Source of the DNA: Chitinophagaceae bacterium
GTDB taxonomy: Bacteria; Bacteroidota; Bacteroidia; Chitinophagales; Chitinophagaceae
DNA length: 64,000 bases
NCBI GenBank assembly: GCA_014379345.1
Contig: JACMLY010000137.1
Location: forward strand, 124,001-188,000
Reading direction: 5' to 3'
Below are positions 44,635 through 53,941 of this stretch, one piece after another; position 1 is the stretch's first letter; each line of letters opens with the position of its first letter. The position numbers and the translations under genes are program-made. A model generated the notes under the pieces. It was not told the DNA's origin. It searched no databases and saw nothing but the letters and a program-made list of their open reading frames with translations.

Positions 44635-45342
44635 ATGAAATTCGGAGTAGTTGTTTTCCCTGGTTCTAATTGCGATCGTGATATGCAGGATGCTTTGCAG
44701 AATGACCTGTGTCAGGAAGTCATTATGTTATGGCATAAGGATAAAGACCTCACAATGTTTTCAACAGATGATTGTATTGTTCTGCCAGGGGGTTTCTCGT
44801 ATGGAGATTATTTACGATGCGGGGCAATAGCACGGTTTAGCCCAATGATGCAAAGTGTAATCGAGTTTGCCAATAAGGGAGGTAAGGTTTTGGGAGTCTG
44901 TAATGGTTTCCAGATTTTATGCGAATCACACCTGTTACCCGGCGTGTTACTGCGTAACGGAAACCAGCAATTCGTCTGCAAAAACATATATCTCAAGGGT
45001 GTTGGTACGAACCACCCCCTCAAAATACCGGTTGCCCATGGAGAAGGAAGGTATTATGCAGATAATAAGATATTAGACGATCTGGAGACAAATAACCAGA
45101 TTATTTATCAATATTGTGATGAACAGGGGAATGTACATGCTGATGCAAATCCAAATGCTGCTTCCCGAAATATTGCCGGTATCTGCAACAGTGGCCGGAA
45201 TGTTTTTGGAATGATGCCTCATCCGGAAAGAGCTACTTCTGAAGCTTTAGGCAACACAGATGGCCGGATTATCCTAAATGCATTGTTAATTAATGAATCC
45301 GTTAAAACTGTTAAACAAGGTCCTGCGTTAATAAATATTTAG
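44635..45342 (+). CDS. purQ: Phosphoribosylformylglycinamidine synthase subunit PurQ
   Basis: PurQ is the glutaminase subunit that feeds ammonia to PurL in the fourth step of purine synthesis. The 235-residue class I amidotransferase starts MKFGVVVFPGSNCDRDM, with the nucleophile Cys in GVCNGFQIL (about residue 90) and the His-Glu pair in MMPHPERA. An earlier in-frame ATG at 44593 would add 14 residues not seen in the family and lies upstream of the promoter element. purL and purS are not in the window. Confidence 0.94.
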   Translation: MKFGVVVFPGSNCDRDMQDALQNDLCQEVIMLWHKDKDLTMFSTDDCIVLPGGFSYGDYLRCGAIARFSPMMQSVIEFANKGGKVLGVCNGFQILCESHLLPGVLLRNGNQQFVCKNIYLKGVGTNHPLKIPVAHGEGRYYADNKILDDLETNNQIIYQYCDEQGNVHADANPNAASRNIAGICNSGRNVFGMMPHPERATSEALGNTDGRIILNALLINESVKTVKQGPALINI

Positions 45343-45397
45343 AATTTCATTAGGATTATATTGTAGATTTTTGCTGGTACAGCAATAAATATATGGC

Positions 45398-45853
45398 ATG
45401 AAAAAATTCTCCTTATTGTTTTTTGGTTTAGTTGCGGGCCTTGCACTTTTTGCTCAGTCTGGCAAACAGGTTAAATGGATTTTCAGTTCAAAAAAAATCT
45501 CCGATAAAATATATGAAGTGCATATGACTGCTACTATTAACGGCGATTTTCATATGTATGCCCAGAATGTTGGTGTAGACGGTCCTTTACCGACCGCTTT
45601 TGTCTTTACCAAAAATCCATTGCTCCAGTTAGACGGAAAGGTGAAAGAAGTAGGTAAACTGGTAAAGAAATATGAAAGTGTATGGAGTGGAAATGTAAGT
45701 TATTATGAGAAGACTGTTAATTTCGTACAGACCGTGAAAGTAAGGGGAGCTGCAAAAACCAATCTTGCAGGTAAAGTTGAATTTATGGTTTGTGACGAAA
45801 GCCGTTGCCTTCCGCCCGGAGAAGTCGAATTTTCAGTGAATATAGGCGGATAG
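45398..45853 (+). CDS. Secreted DsbD N-terminal-like domain protein, cysteines present
   Basis: A 151-residue protein with a signal peptide (about residues 1-19) and a single domain like the N-terminal thiol domain of DsbD (PF11412 type). Its C-terminal block MVCDESRCLPPGEVEF has the Cys132-Cys137 pair, which in DsbD passes electrons from the membrane domain to periplasmic partners. The next gene is a full DsbD whose equivalent domain lacks these cysteines, so this protein may supply the missing function in trans. The genes are 84 bp apart, with a short GAACTCG/CGAGTTC inverted repeat between. Confidence 0.85.
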   Translation: MKKFSLLFFGLVAGLALFAQSGKQVKWIFSSKKISDKIYEVHMTATINGDFHMYAQNVGVDGPLPTAFVFTKNPLLQLDGKVKEVGKLVKKYESVWSGNVSYYEKTVNFVQTVKVRGAAKTNLAGKVEFMVCDESRCLPPGEVEFSVNIGG

Positions 45854-45937
45854 TCATTATGCAGTAATGAATAAATGATATAATCAGCGAGTTCTTATCC
45901 TTAAGAACTCGTTTGTATTTTATAACTACACTTCGGT

Positions 45938-47917
45938 ATGAAAAAATATTACTTTCTATTTATTTTATTACTGACAGCATTTTCTAGTTCCGCGCAGGAT
46001 TCCATTGCACAATGGAGGATGAGTAGTTTAAAAACATCCGATTCGGTTTATACTTTGTCATTTAAGGGGGTTTTACAAAATGGATGGCGAATATTTTCCA
46101 CCACTGCATCCGATGACGAACCTAATTGCAGAATTGGTTTTGATAGCTCCACTGCAAGTTTTGCAACAATCAACAAAATAGAAGAAAGAGGTGATCTTCA
46201 GATAAAACAAGAGCTTCTGTTCGACAATTTAAAAATTAGATTTTTTGAGAAGCAAGTAGAATTTTTAGTATATATTAATGTAAAGCCAACGCAGCAAGAT
46301 ATACGCGGTTCAATTTGGTATATGGCGATGAAGGGAGATAGCGTGCCTAGTCCCATCGAAGTTCCTTTCAAATTTTCTTTTGATGCTTCAGGCAGTCTAA
46401 TCGCCGGGACTGGAGGCTTGCAGGAATCTACTCAGGCTTCTCAAACACTTAAGCGAAGTAAAATCGATATTAATAATCCTGTTAATAAATGTGGTGGAAC
46501 CGGGATTGAAGATAAGCGCGCTAAAAGTTTATGGGGGATCTTTATACTAGGATTTTTGGGTGGTTTGATTGGGTTGCTAACACCCTGTGTGTTTCCAATG
46601 ATTCCATTGACAGTGTCGTTCTTTACTAAAAAATCCCAGAGTCGTCACAAAGGGATTTTTAATGCTTCGATGTATGGTTTTTTTATTTTGTTGATCTATG
46701 TGATTCTCAGCGTTCCCTTCCATTTTGTAGATTCGAGCAACCCGCAGATACTGAATAATATTTCTACGAACGTATGGTTGAATATTTTTTTCTTCGTCAT
46801 TTTTGTTGTTTTTGCATTATCCTTTTTTGGATTGTTTGAAATTACAATGCCCGGTCACCTCGCCAACAAGGTCGATTCAAGGTCTGGAAAAGGCGGATTA
46901 GCAGGTATTTTTTTTATGGCATTGACCCTCGCATTGGTATCATTCTCCTGCACAGGCCCCATTTTAGGTTCTTTACTGGCAGGCTCGCTTTCAACGAATG
47001 GCGGTGCTATCCAGCTAACTATGGGTATGGCTGGTTTTGGTCTTGCGCTGGCGCTACCTTTCGCATTATTTGCTCTATTTCCCAGTTGGTTGAATTCTCT
47101 TCCCCGATCAGGTGGGTGGCTTACGTCGGTCAAGATAGTACTGGGTTTTCTGGAACTTGCTTTAGCGATAAAATTTTTATCGAATGCTGATTTGGTAGAA
47201 CATTGGGGCCTCTTAAAAAGGGAGGTCTTTTTCGGCATCTGGATTATTATAGGCATTTTCCTGGTGCTGTATCTTTTCGGGATACTAAAATTCAAACACG
47301 AAGGCCGGGCCAAACTCACAAAAACCAGGATTGCGCTGGGCACTTTTTTTCTGATTTTTACAATTTACTTATTACCAGGTGTTACAAAAACAAAATCTGC
47401 AAACAGGTCTTTGATCAGTGGCTTTCCACCTCCCCTTAATTATAGTGTTTATGGCCATAATGCCTTTAAAAGCATTGAAGCAAATGTTATCAATGATTAT
47501 GAAAAAGCTCTTCAATTGGCAAAACAGGAAAACAAACCAATCCTGATTGATTTTACCGGGTGGGCCTGTGTAAATTGTCGTAAAATGGAAGAAAATGTAT
47601 GGCCGGTTCCTGAGGTGAAAGAATTAATTGAGAAGAATTTTGTTTTAGTTTCCCTATACGTTGATGACAGAAAAAAATTACCGGTCGATGAGCAGTTTGT
47701 TTATACTTTTCCCGATAGCTCAAAAAAATCCATCCGAACCATTGGTGATAAATATGCCACTTTTCAGAATATTAATTTTACAAGCGTTTCTCAACCATTA
47801 TACGTAGTTATCAGCCCCGAAGAAAAGCTTTTAAGCTGGCCTGTTGGTTATACACCCAATGAAAAAGAATATATGAAATGGCTAAAGTGCGGGCTTGAAG
47901 CATTCAATAAACAGTAG
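45938..47917 (+). CDS. dsbD: Thiol:disulfide interchange protein DsbD-like
   Basis: DsbD moves reducing power from cytosolic thioredoxin to the periplasm. The 659-residue protein has a signal peptide (about 1-19), an N-terminal DsbD domain (about 20-150), eight membrane helices with Cys217 (LTPCVFPMIPL) and Cys338 (SFSCTGPI), and a C-terminal thioredoxin domain with Cys544-Val-Asn-Cys547. The membrane and thioredoxin cysteines are complete. In the N-terminal domain the equivalent of the preceding gene's CDESRC is M131-KGDS-V136, so the thiol pair is lost. Confidence 0.9.
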   Translation: MKKYYFLFILLLTAFSSSAQDSIAQWRMSSLKTSDSVYTLSFKGVLQNGWRIFSTTASDDEPNCRIGFDSSTASFATINKIEERGDLQIKQELLFDNLKIRFFEKQVEFLVYINVKPTQQDIRGSIWYMAMKGDSVPSPIEVPFKFSFDASGSLIAGTGGLQESTQASQTLKRSKIDINNPVNKCGGTGIEDKRAKSLWGIFILGFLGGLIGLLTPCVFPMIPLTVSFFTKKSQSRHKGIFNASMYGFFILLIYVILSVPFHFVDSSNPQILNNISTNVWLNIFFFVIFVVFALSFFGLFEITMPGHLANKVDSRSGKGGLAGIFFMALTLALVSFSCTGPILGSLLAGSLSTNGGAIQLTMGMAGFGLALALPFALFALFPSWLNSLPRSGGWLTSVKIVLGFLELALAIKFLSNADLVEHWGLLKREVFFGIWIIIGIFLVLYLFGILKFKHEGRAKLTKTRIALGTFFLIFTIYLLPGVTKTKSANRSLISGFPPPLNYSVYGHNAFKSIEANVINDYEKALQLAKQENKPILIDFTGWACVNCRKMEENVWPVPEVKELIEKNFVLVSLYVDDRKKLPVDEQFVYTFPDSSKKSIRTIGDKYATFQNINFTSVSQPLYVVISPEEKLLSWPVGYTPNEKEYMKWLKCGLEAFNKQ

Positions 47918-47931
47918 CCTGTTACTTTGTG

Positions 47932-47986
47932 CCCCGTCTGACGTCCACGTATGTCGGAATCCGTCAGAAGAGGACGTCAGACGGGG
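47932..47986. repeat. REP-like inverted repeat related to the RAYT elements
   Basis: CCCCGTCTGACGTCC (47932-47946) pairs exactly with GGACGTCAGACGGGG (47972-47986). The core CCCCGTCTGAC is shared with the RAYT-linked units at 22929 and 22988, 25 kb away. It starts 14 bp after the dsbD stop. Confidence 0.8.
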
Positions 47987-48002
47987 GGAAGTACATAATA
48001 AA

Positions 48003-48029
48003 AAAACCCCGCTTCGTACACGGGGTTTT
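48003..48029. terminator. Bidirectional terminator between dsbD and the sigma factor
   Basis: AAAACCCCG-cttcgtaca-CGGGGTTTT has A and T runs on both sides, so it can end transcription of convergent genes. The remaining spacer to 48191 contains a GTCATTCTG / CAGAATGAC pair and no gene. Confidence 0.85.
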
Positions 48030-48191
48030 AATTAGGCGTCATTCTGCTCAAGCCTTTCGGCAGCAAGCAATTCTATCACAAAGTCCGAATGGATGATCAG
48101 AATGACAATATTTTTCCAATCTGTTTCTCTTTAGTTTAAGCATTTAGTCTTGTTCCCATTTTTCCGGATTAAATAACTTTTGCGTAGCCGA

Positions 48192-48776
48192 TTATAACGC
48201 AATTTTTTTCTGCATCATCATTTTACGAAGATTGATGAGGCCATAACGCATTCTTCCAAGTGCCGTGTTGATACTGCAGTTTGTAAGAGATGCAATTTCT
48301 TTGAAGCTAAGATCTGCATAGTGACGCAGAATGATCACTTCTCTCTGGTCTTCAGGAAGAAGGTCGAGCATTTGACGTACCCTGTCGTGGCTTTGGCGCT
48401 TCATCATTTTTACATCGGCTCCATCTTCTGTGAAGTTGATCACTTCAAAGATATCGCGATCGTCGCTGGTTTTAATGGCAGGCGTGCGCTTTACTTTACG
48501 GAAATGATCTACACACAAATTGTGGGCAATACGCATAGCCCAGGGAAGAAATTTGCCTTCCTCAGTGTAGCGGCCGCCACGGATAGTGTCGATAATTTTG
48601 ATGAGAACGTCTTGAAAAATGTCTTCTGCCAGGTACTTGTCTTTCACAAGAAACAAAATAGAGGTGTACATTTTGTCTTTGTGGCGAATAACTAGGGTTT
48701 CGAGGGCATGCAAGTCCCCATCCTGAAAATTTTGGATGAGTTCGTGATCGGTTTTCGTACGTAATGAAGATTTCAT
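48192..48776 (-). CDS. ECF-type RNA polymerase sigma factor
   Basis: A 194-residue sigma-70 family protein with region 2 (about 20-95, including YLAEDIFQDVLIKIID and FLPWAMRIAHNLCVDHFRK) and region 4 (about 125-185, LPEDQREVIILRHYADLSFKEIA then INTALGRMRYGLINLRK). No anti-sigma gene is adjacent; an unpaired ECF of this kind with a C-terminal basic tail is common in Bacteroidota. Its upstream neighbour is divergent uvrA with about 250 bp between. The regulon is unknown. Confidence 0.92.
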   Translation of the reverse strand: MKSSLRTKTDHELIQNFQDGDLHALETLVIRHKDKMYTSILFLVKDKYLAEDIFQDVLIKIIDTIRGGRYTEEGKFLPWAMRIAHNLCVDHFRKVKRTPAIKTSDDRDIFEVINFTEDGADVKMMKRQSHDRVRQMLDLLPEDQREVIILRHYADLSFKEIASLTNCSINTALGRMRYGLINLRKMMMQKKIAL

Positions 48777-49011
48777 AAAACTTCTACGGTTTTGAAGGTG
48801 ATAGGATATTTATTTATGGATTTAGAGTGAACTTGGTTTTTCTGAGTAGAAGTGTCAGGCTATAGGCGAGAAATTTTAGTTTTCGGTGATATTGTACAAA
48901 TTACTGTTTAAAGATATACACTTTTGTGAAAAATCCAAACTTTAGCAAAATTTTTATAAGAGTTTTTCGCACCTGATAAATACTTCTGCTTATTTATTGC
49001 CCTGCATCCAA

Positions 49012-49019
49012 TATTTTTG
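49012..49019 (+). promoter_or_regulatory. -7 element of uvrA
   Basis: TATTTTTG matches TAnnTTTG and ends 10 bp before the ATG at 49029. Transcription would start almost at the start codon, giving a very short leader. It also makes the in-frame TTG at 49017 an unlikely start. Confidence 0.45.
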
Positions 49020-49028
49020 TGCCCCTTT

Positions 49029-51836
49029 ATGGCAACCTCACAGAAACAGAAAAAAATAAATAATGATCGTATATCTACGTACTCAGATTCAATTCTGATA
49101 AAAGGTGCCCGGGTGCATAACCTAAAAAATGTTACTGTAGAAATTCCCAGGAAAAAATTAATTGTGGTAACAGGTGTATCGGGTTCAGGAAAATCTTCAC
49201 TTACTATCGATACATTATTTGCAGAAGGCCAGCGGCGTTATGCAGAAAGCCTCAGTGCGTACGTACGCCAGTTCATGGCCAGGATGGTAAAACCGGATGT
49301 GGATTATATTAAAGGATTATGCCCCGCTATTGCCATTGAACAAAAGGTAACAACCCGCACACCCAGATCTACGGTTGGAAGCATGACAGAGATCTATGAT
49401 TATTTACGCCTGCTATTTGCGCGCATCGGTAAAACAATTTCGCCCGTTTCGGGAAGGGTTGTAAAAAAAGATGACGTGAATGAGGTGGTGGAAACGATCG
49501 TTCAGCTACCGGAGGGCGATAAAGTTCTGGTGTTGGTTCCGTTCAAGCAACATGCAAACAGGAACATCCCGGAAGAGTTAAATATATTATTGCAAAAAGG
49601 TTTTTCAAGAGTATACCTGGCAGGTGAGATCACAAGAATAGAAGACCTGCTCGAAAATAATTCACTGCTTCAACAATTTCTGCAGGATGCATGGGTTCTG
49701 ATAGATCGTTTGGTAGTGAGAGAATTTGACCAGGATGACAAACACCGGATGGCAGATTCGATCGGAACCGCTCTTTACGAAGGCGAAGGAGAATTGATCA
49801 TTGAGATCAATGGTACAAAAAGACTTCAGTTCTCCAATCGTTTCGAACTGGATGGAATGCAATTTGAAGAACCCGTTCCGAACTTGTTTTCTTTCAATAA
49901 TCCATTTGGGGCCTGTCCTACCTGTGAGGGATTCAGTCTGGTATTGGGAATTGACCCGGATCTTGTGTTGCCCGACAAAAGGCTGAGCGTGTACGAAGGA
50001 GCCGTTGCCCCCTGGAAAGGAGAAAAGCTCGGAAAGTGGAAGGATAATTTTATTAAAGCTGCAAAACGCTTCGATTTCCCGGTCCATAAACCGATCATTG
50101 ACCTTACCAAACAGCAATATGAAATTTTATGGACTGGCAATTCGTATGTGAACGGACTTAATGATTTTTTCAAAGAAGTTGAACAAAACCTGTACAAGGT
50201 TCAGTACAGGGTGTTGCTATCCCGCTACCGTGGCCGCACCCTATGTTCCGAGTGCAAGGGATATCGTTTGAGGAAGGAAGCGTTGTATATAAAAGTTGCC
50301 GGCAGGCACATCGGGGAATTGTGTGAAATGCCTGTGAAAGATCTTATTCAATGGTTTGAACAACTGGAATTGAACGAATCGGAACAGCAGATTGCAAAAA
50401 GAATTTTACTTGAGATCGGTCATCGGTTGAAAACGCTGATGGATGTAGGCCTTGGTTACCTTACACTAAACCGCCTTGCTAATTCATTGAGCGGGGGAGA
50501 AAGTCAGCGCATTCAGCTTACAAGATCGCTGGGAAGCAATTTAACCAACTCACTCTATATTCTTGATGAGCCTTCCATCGGATTGCATTCGAGGGATACG
50601 GAAAGACTCATCCGCGTACTAAAAGAGCTACGCGACCTGGGCAACACCGTGGTTGTTGTTGAACATGATGCAATGATGATGCGACAGGCGGATCATATTA
50701 TCGACATGGGCCCACTGGCATCCCACCTGGGCGGAGAAGTAGTGGCCTACGGCGACTACAATACATTAATTAAAAACGAAAGCAGTCTTACCGGCAAGTA
50801 TCTCAGTGGAACTTTAAAGATCGAATCCCCTCTTTCGGCGCGTAAATGGAATCGCTCAATTACCGTTGAAGGAGCCAGGCAAAATAACCTGCAAGATATC
50901 ACTGTAGAATTTCCCCTGAATGTTTTATGCGTGGTGAGCGGGGTAAGCGGAAGCGGAAAAACAACGTTGATCAAACAGATATTGTATCCTGCATTGCAAA
51001 AAATAAAAGGAGAGATCGCTGATAAAGTTGGAATTCATAAAGGAATTACGGGCGATATTGAACATATATCCCAAGTTGAAATGGTGGATCAGAATCCTAT
51101 CGGAAAGTCTTCCCGCAGCAACCCGGTTACTTATATCAAAGCGTATGATGAGATCAGGGACCTCTATTCAAGACAACCGCTTAGTAAAATGCGCGGGTTT
51201 CAACCAAAGCATTTTTCATTCAATGTAGACGGAGGTCGTTGCGATGCATGCAAAGGAGAGGGAGAACAGGTTGTGGAAATGCAATTTCTGGCCGATGTAC
51301 ATTTGACCTGCGAGGTATGCCAGGGGAAAAGATTCAAAGAAGAAGTGCTTGAAGTAACCTATAAAGAGAAAAGCATTTATGATATTCTTGAATTAAGCGT
51401 TGATGAATCGCTTGAATTTTTTAAAGATGAAAAGGACATACTGAATAAGATCAGGCCTTTAAGCAGCGTTGGATTGGGATATGTTAAGCTGGGACAATCC
51501 TCCGATACATTGTCGGGTGGTGAGGCGCAACGTGTGAAGCTTGCTTCATTCTTAGGAAAGGGGAAAGGACAGGGGCATATCCTGTTTATTTTTGACGAAC
51601 CGACCACCGGGTTGCATTTTCATGATATTAAGAAACTGCTTTCTTCATTCAATGCCCTGATTGAACAGGGACATTCCATTCTCGTAATAGAACACAATAC
51701 AGATGTAATTAAAAGCGCCGACTGGGTAATCGATCTGGGACCTGAAGCAGGAGATGAAGGAGGAGAAATTGTTTATGCAGGAACTCCCTCAGGCATGAAA
51801 AAAAAGCAGTTGGGCCATACATCTAAGTACTTGTAA
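49029..51836 (+). CDS. uvrA: Excinuclease ABC subunit UvrA
   Basis: UvrA finds DNA lesions in nucleotide excision repair and loads UvrB. The 935-residue protein has two ABC modules: Walker [11 protein letters not shown] (about residue 44) with signature [11 protein letters not shown], and [10 protein letters not shown] with signature [11 protein letters not shown]. The zinc module RCDACKGEG...CEVCQGKRF is complete in the second half. In the first half the CPTC pair is present, but the preceding Cys-x2-Cys of the usual four-Cys site is replaced by [10 protein letters not shown] recall this as usual in Bacteroidota. The ATG at 49029 is preferred over TTG 49017. Confidence 0.95.
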   Translation: MATSQKQKKINNDRISTYSDSILIKGARVHNLKNVTVEIPRKKLIVVTGVSGSGKSSLTIDTLFAEGQRRYAESLSAYVRQFMARMVKPDVDYIKGLCPAIAIEQKVTTRTPRSTVGSMTEIYDYLRLLFARIGKTISPVSGRVVKKDDVNEVVETIVQLPEGDKVLVLVPFKQHANRNIPEELNILLQKGFSRVYLAGEITRIEDLLENNSLLQQFLQDAWVLIDRLVVREFDQDDKHRMADSIGTALYEGEGELIIEINGTKRLQFSNRFELDGMQFEEPVPNLFSFNNPFGACPTCEGFSLVLGIDPDLVLPDKRLSVYEGAVAPWKGEKLGKWKDNFIKAAKRFDFPVHKPIIDLTKQQYEILWTGNSYVNGLNDFFKEVEQNLYKVQYRVLLSRYRGRTLCSECKGYRLRKEALYIKVAGRHIGELCEMPVKDLIQWFEQLELNESEQQIAKRILLEIGHRLKTLMDVGLGYLTLNRLANSLSGGESQRIQLTRSLGSNLTNSLYILDEPSIGLHSRDTERLIRVLKELRDLGNTVVVVEHDAMMMRQADHIIDMGPLASHLGGEVVAYGDYNTLIKNESSLTGKYLSGTLKIESPLSARKWNRSITVEGARQNNLQDITVEFPLNVLCVVSGVSGSGKTTLIKQILYPALQKIKGEIADKVGIHKGITGDIEHISQVEMVDQNPIGKSSRSNPVTYIKAYDEIRDLYSRQPLSKMRGFQPKHFSFNVDGGRCDACKGEGEQVVEMQFLADVHLTCEVCQGKRFKEEVLEVTYKEKSIYDILELSVDESLEFFKDEKDILNKIRPLSSVGLGYVKLGQSSDTLSGGEAQRVKLASFLGKGKGQGHILFIFDEPTTGLHFHDIKKLLSSFNALIEQGHSILVIEHNTDVIKSADWVIDLGPEAGDEGGEIVYAGTPSGMKKKQLGHTSKYL

Positions 51837-51856
51837 CGGATTCGAATAAGATGATT

Positions 51857-51923
51857 AGCCAATTAGCCGATTAGCAGATTAGCCGATAAATCATCGGCTA
51901 ATCTGCTAATCGGCTAATTGGCT
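51857..51923. repeat. Perfect 31-bp-stem hairpin of ATTAGC words
   Basis: Arms 51857-51887 and 51893-51923 are exactly complementary with a 5-nt loop. The arms are made of AGCCAATTAGCCGATTAGC-type words, as in 9159-9229. It sits between the convergent uvrA and T9SS-cargo genes and may end both transcripts. Confidence 0.92.
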
Positions 51924-51934
51924 TATGAATGTTG

Positions 51935-52801
51935 TTATTCTTTGAAAAGTTTGAAAGCCTCGCCTTTAACACGAATGATGTAAACTCCTTTTGGCAAAGC
52001 AGGATCAATCGTTATTGCATTGCCGCCTAGAACACGATAATTCACTTCCATCCCCATGGCATTATAGATTTTAACGTTTTTGCGGTTAACATCGCTTGAG
52101 CTGATGCCTTTCAATTGCACTTCACTACGGAATGGATTCGGGAATACCGATAATTGACCTAAACTCACCTGTCCGTTATTTATGTAGATGATTTTTGTAT
52201 AAGTGAAACTGCCATCTAAGTCTACAAGTTTCAGGCGATAATAAGCTCCGCTATTGGTCAGCTGCCTGTCGCTGAAAGAATAACTGATTGTTTGAACCGA
52301 ATTACCGGCAGCTTGTAAATTTCCTATATCAGTAAATGTGCGGCCGTCAACACTCTTTTGAATTACATACTTGTGACTGGTAATTTCAAAGACAGATGCC
52401 CAACGTAAAAGAACAGAATTATCTGATTGCGCATGTGCAGTGAAATTTTTCACTTTGATCGGAAGGTTGATTGGCGCTGCTACATTGGCAAAACAAACTT
52501 TACCGGGTCCAAGAGTCACAACCTGCGCCGGAGTAGAATTGCAATTATAAAATGGTGCTGCCGTTCCCAGAGCGTCAGTCATAGGAAAAGAGTTATCGGG
52601 ATTGCGGAGCGTAATGTCCACACCTGCTCCATTTAATACCCTTATCAGAGCATTGGAGGGCATGTTAAAAGCAATAACCTGGCAGGAACCACCTGGCAAG
52701 ATATAAGGTACGGCAAAACCGCCAGGAGGAGGGCATTGAGCGTTCACACTTGGCATCCAAAGGGCCAGCAGGATGAGCGCTACGGAGTAGACTTTTTTCA
52801 T
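51935..52801 (-). CDS. Secreted protein with T9SS type A sorting domain
   Basis: A 288-residue protein with a signal peptide (about 1-21, ending VNA-QC), a short Cys-containing N-terminal region (to about residue 110), a fibronectin-III-like section (about 115-205, VKNFTAHAQSDNSVLLRWA), and a C-terminal sorting domain (about 215-288: LSVFPNPFRSEV, VKIYNAMGMEV, LPKGVYIIRVKG). Such tails send proteins through the type IX secretion system to the surface. The passenger part matches no enzyme I know. Presence of this tail implies T9SS genes elsewhere in the genome. Confidence 0.88.
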   Translation of the reverse strand: MKKVYSVALILLALWMPSVNAQCPPPGGFAVPYILPGGSCQVIAFNMPSNALIRVLNGAGVDITLRNPDNSFPMTDALGTAAPFYNCNSTPAQVVTLGPGKVCFANVAAPINLPIKVKNFTAHAQSDNSVLLRWASVFEITSHKYVIQKSVDGRTFTDIGNLQAAGNSVQTISYSFSDRQLTNSGAYYRLKLVDLDGSFTYTKIIYINNGQVSLGQLSVFPNPFRSEVQLKGISSSDVNRKNVKIYNAMGMEVNYRVLGGNAITIDPALPKGVYIIRVKGEAFKLFKE

Positions 52802-53333
52802 TTTGTGTAGTTTTTATTTTGACGAATAGATTACCTGTTAAAATGGTATAAAACCAATTTTAAATAGGACTGAAGGAATCTTAGGTGGGTCTTTGATAGG
52901 AGAGAAAAGGAGAGATCAGTAAAATGGGTCTGCCTCAGTAATAAAAAAATCGTTCCGGCATCATCATCAGGCAAAGAAATATCGACGGCGTCTATTTCTT
53001 AAGCCGAGTAGATGATATACAAAATAAGCGGACGGTTGATTGTTTTGTTGTTAATAGTGTAGACTTCAATATCATAGAAGCTTTTTGTGGTTGTAAAAAA
53101 TCAAAAATTACTATTCAGGGTAATAACAAAGGACATTTTAAGCGAATAACGCTTAGGTTCAGCATTGAAGTCTTGTAAAGGATAGTTGGAGGAGCTTAGA
53201 AGTAGGAGATAAAAGTAATTAAAGTTTTTTAAAAACAAAATAGATTGAAATATTTCTTTTTGTTTTATATGTAAACGCCTTTAAATCGTAGCATTAAGTA
53301 TAGCACATCATATTCTGCCCTTACCCCTTGGCG
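52802..53333. other. Intergenic stretch without a supported gene
   Basis: This AT-rich gap of about 530 bp holds the leader of the T9SS-cargo gene at its left end. One plus-strand frame is open from 52945 to 53178 but has no ATG, GTG or TTG before its last codon, so I do not call it. No strong hairpin or tRNA-like structure was recognised. Confidence 0.5.
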
Positions 53334-53759
53334 TCATCTTAACCGGTCCAGGCTTTTTACGAGTTTTTCATCTTTGTATATTCCCCTGGCCGCGAGGATA
53401 AAGAAAATGATCATCACTACCGGTAAAAGTGCACCGATCTGGTAAGAACCGGTGAGAATATTGTTTGTTTTTTTAAAATCCTCCACTTTTAGATATTCCA
53501 TAAATAAAAAGCCAATTGAAAATATAACGCCGAGAATGGAAAGCCTGAACTGCAGTTTTCTATTCTTGTATAAAAATATGCACACAATAGCCAGGGATCC
53601 CAGCGCAATTATAATAATGACCAGAAGAAAATTATCGGCAAGCAGAAAAGGGCGGGCAGTTCCATCAGATAATTTACCAATGTATAGTGTAAGGGTATAG
53701 GTTGCGAAAGCCGCCAGCGCCACAATGAGAAGCCAGATCGATTGGATGCGTTGAATCAT
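53334..53759 (-). CDS. DUF4293 family membrane protein
   Basis: A 141-residue protein with four membrane helices (about 7-25, 43-65, 73-92, 107-127). The N-terminus MIQRIQSIWLL and the overall layout match DUF4293, a Bacteroidota family without known function. It is a single gene flanked by convergent or same-strand neighbours at more than 180 bp. TACTTTTG on the minus strand at 53785-53778 is a good -7 element 18 bp before the ATG. Confidence 0.82.
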   Translation of the reverse strand: MIQRIQSIWLLIVALAAFATYTLTLYIGKLSDGTARPFLLADNFLLVIIIIALGSLAIVCIFLYKNRKLQFRLSILGVIFSIGFLFMEYLKVEDFKKTNNILTGSYQIGALLPVVMIIFFILAARGIYKDEKLVKSLDRLR

Positions 53760-53777
53760 AACATATTTTTAATGCGG

Positions 53778-53785
53778 CAAAAGTA
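53778..53785 (-). promoter_or_regulatory. -7 element of the DUF4293 gene
   Basis: TACTTTTG on the minus strand is a full TAnnTTTG match close to the start codon at 53759. A TTTG upstream at standard spacing is not evident. Confidence 0.4.
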
Positions 53786-53874
53786 ACAATTAGTGGTCAA
53801 ATGTTTCTGTTGAATACGTCTCCAAATAACATTTGCAGTTGTAGATTGTGAACCACAGTACATTAAACAGCAAA

Positions 53875-53894
53875 GCCATTCCTTTAGGAATGGC
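53875..53894 (-). terminator. Hairpin after the PepSY-like gene
   Basis: GCCATTCC-ttta-GGAATGGC is an exact 8-bp stem, 47 bp past the stop of the gene at 53942 (minus strand). The following T-run is broken, so termination is probable but not strong. Confidence 0.55.
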
Positions 53895-53941
53895 CTTGCA
53901 TATGGGTTTGTGGGTTGGAATAAAAGTGGGTAATAAACAAA

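Noticed and set aside
52945-53178. Plus-strand open frame of about 78 codons between the T9SS cargo gene and DUF4293
   Set aside because: There is no ATG, GTG or usable TTG at its 5' side and the sequence matches no family I recognise. It could be a fossil, but chance is enough in a 530-bp AT-rich gap.
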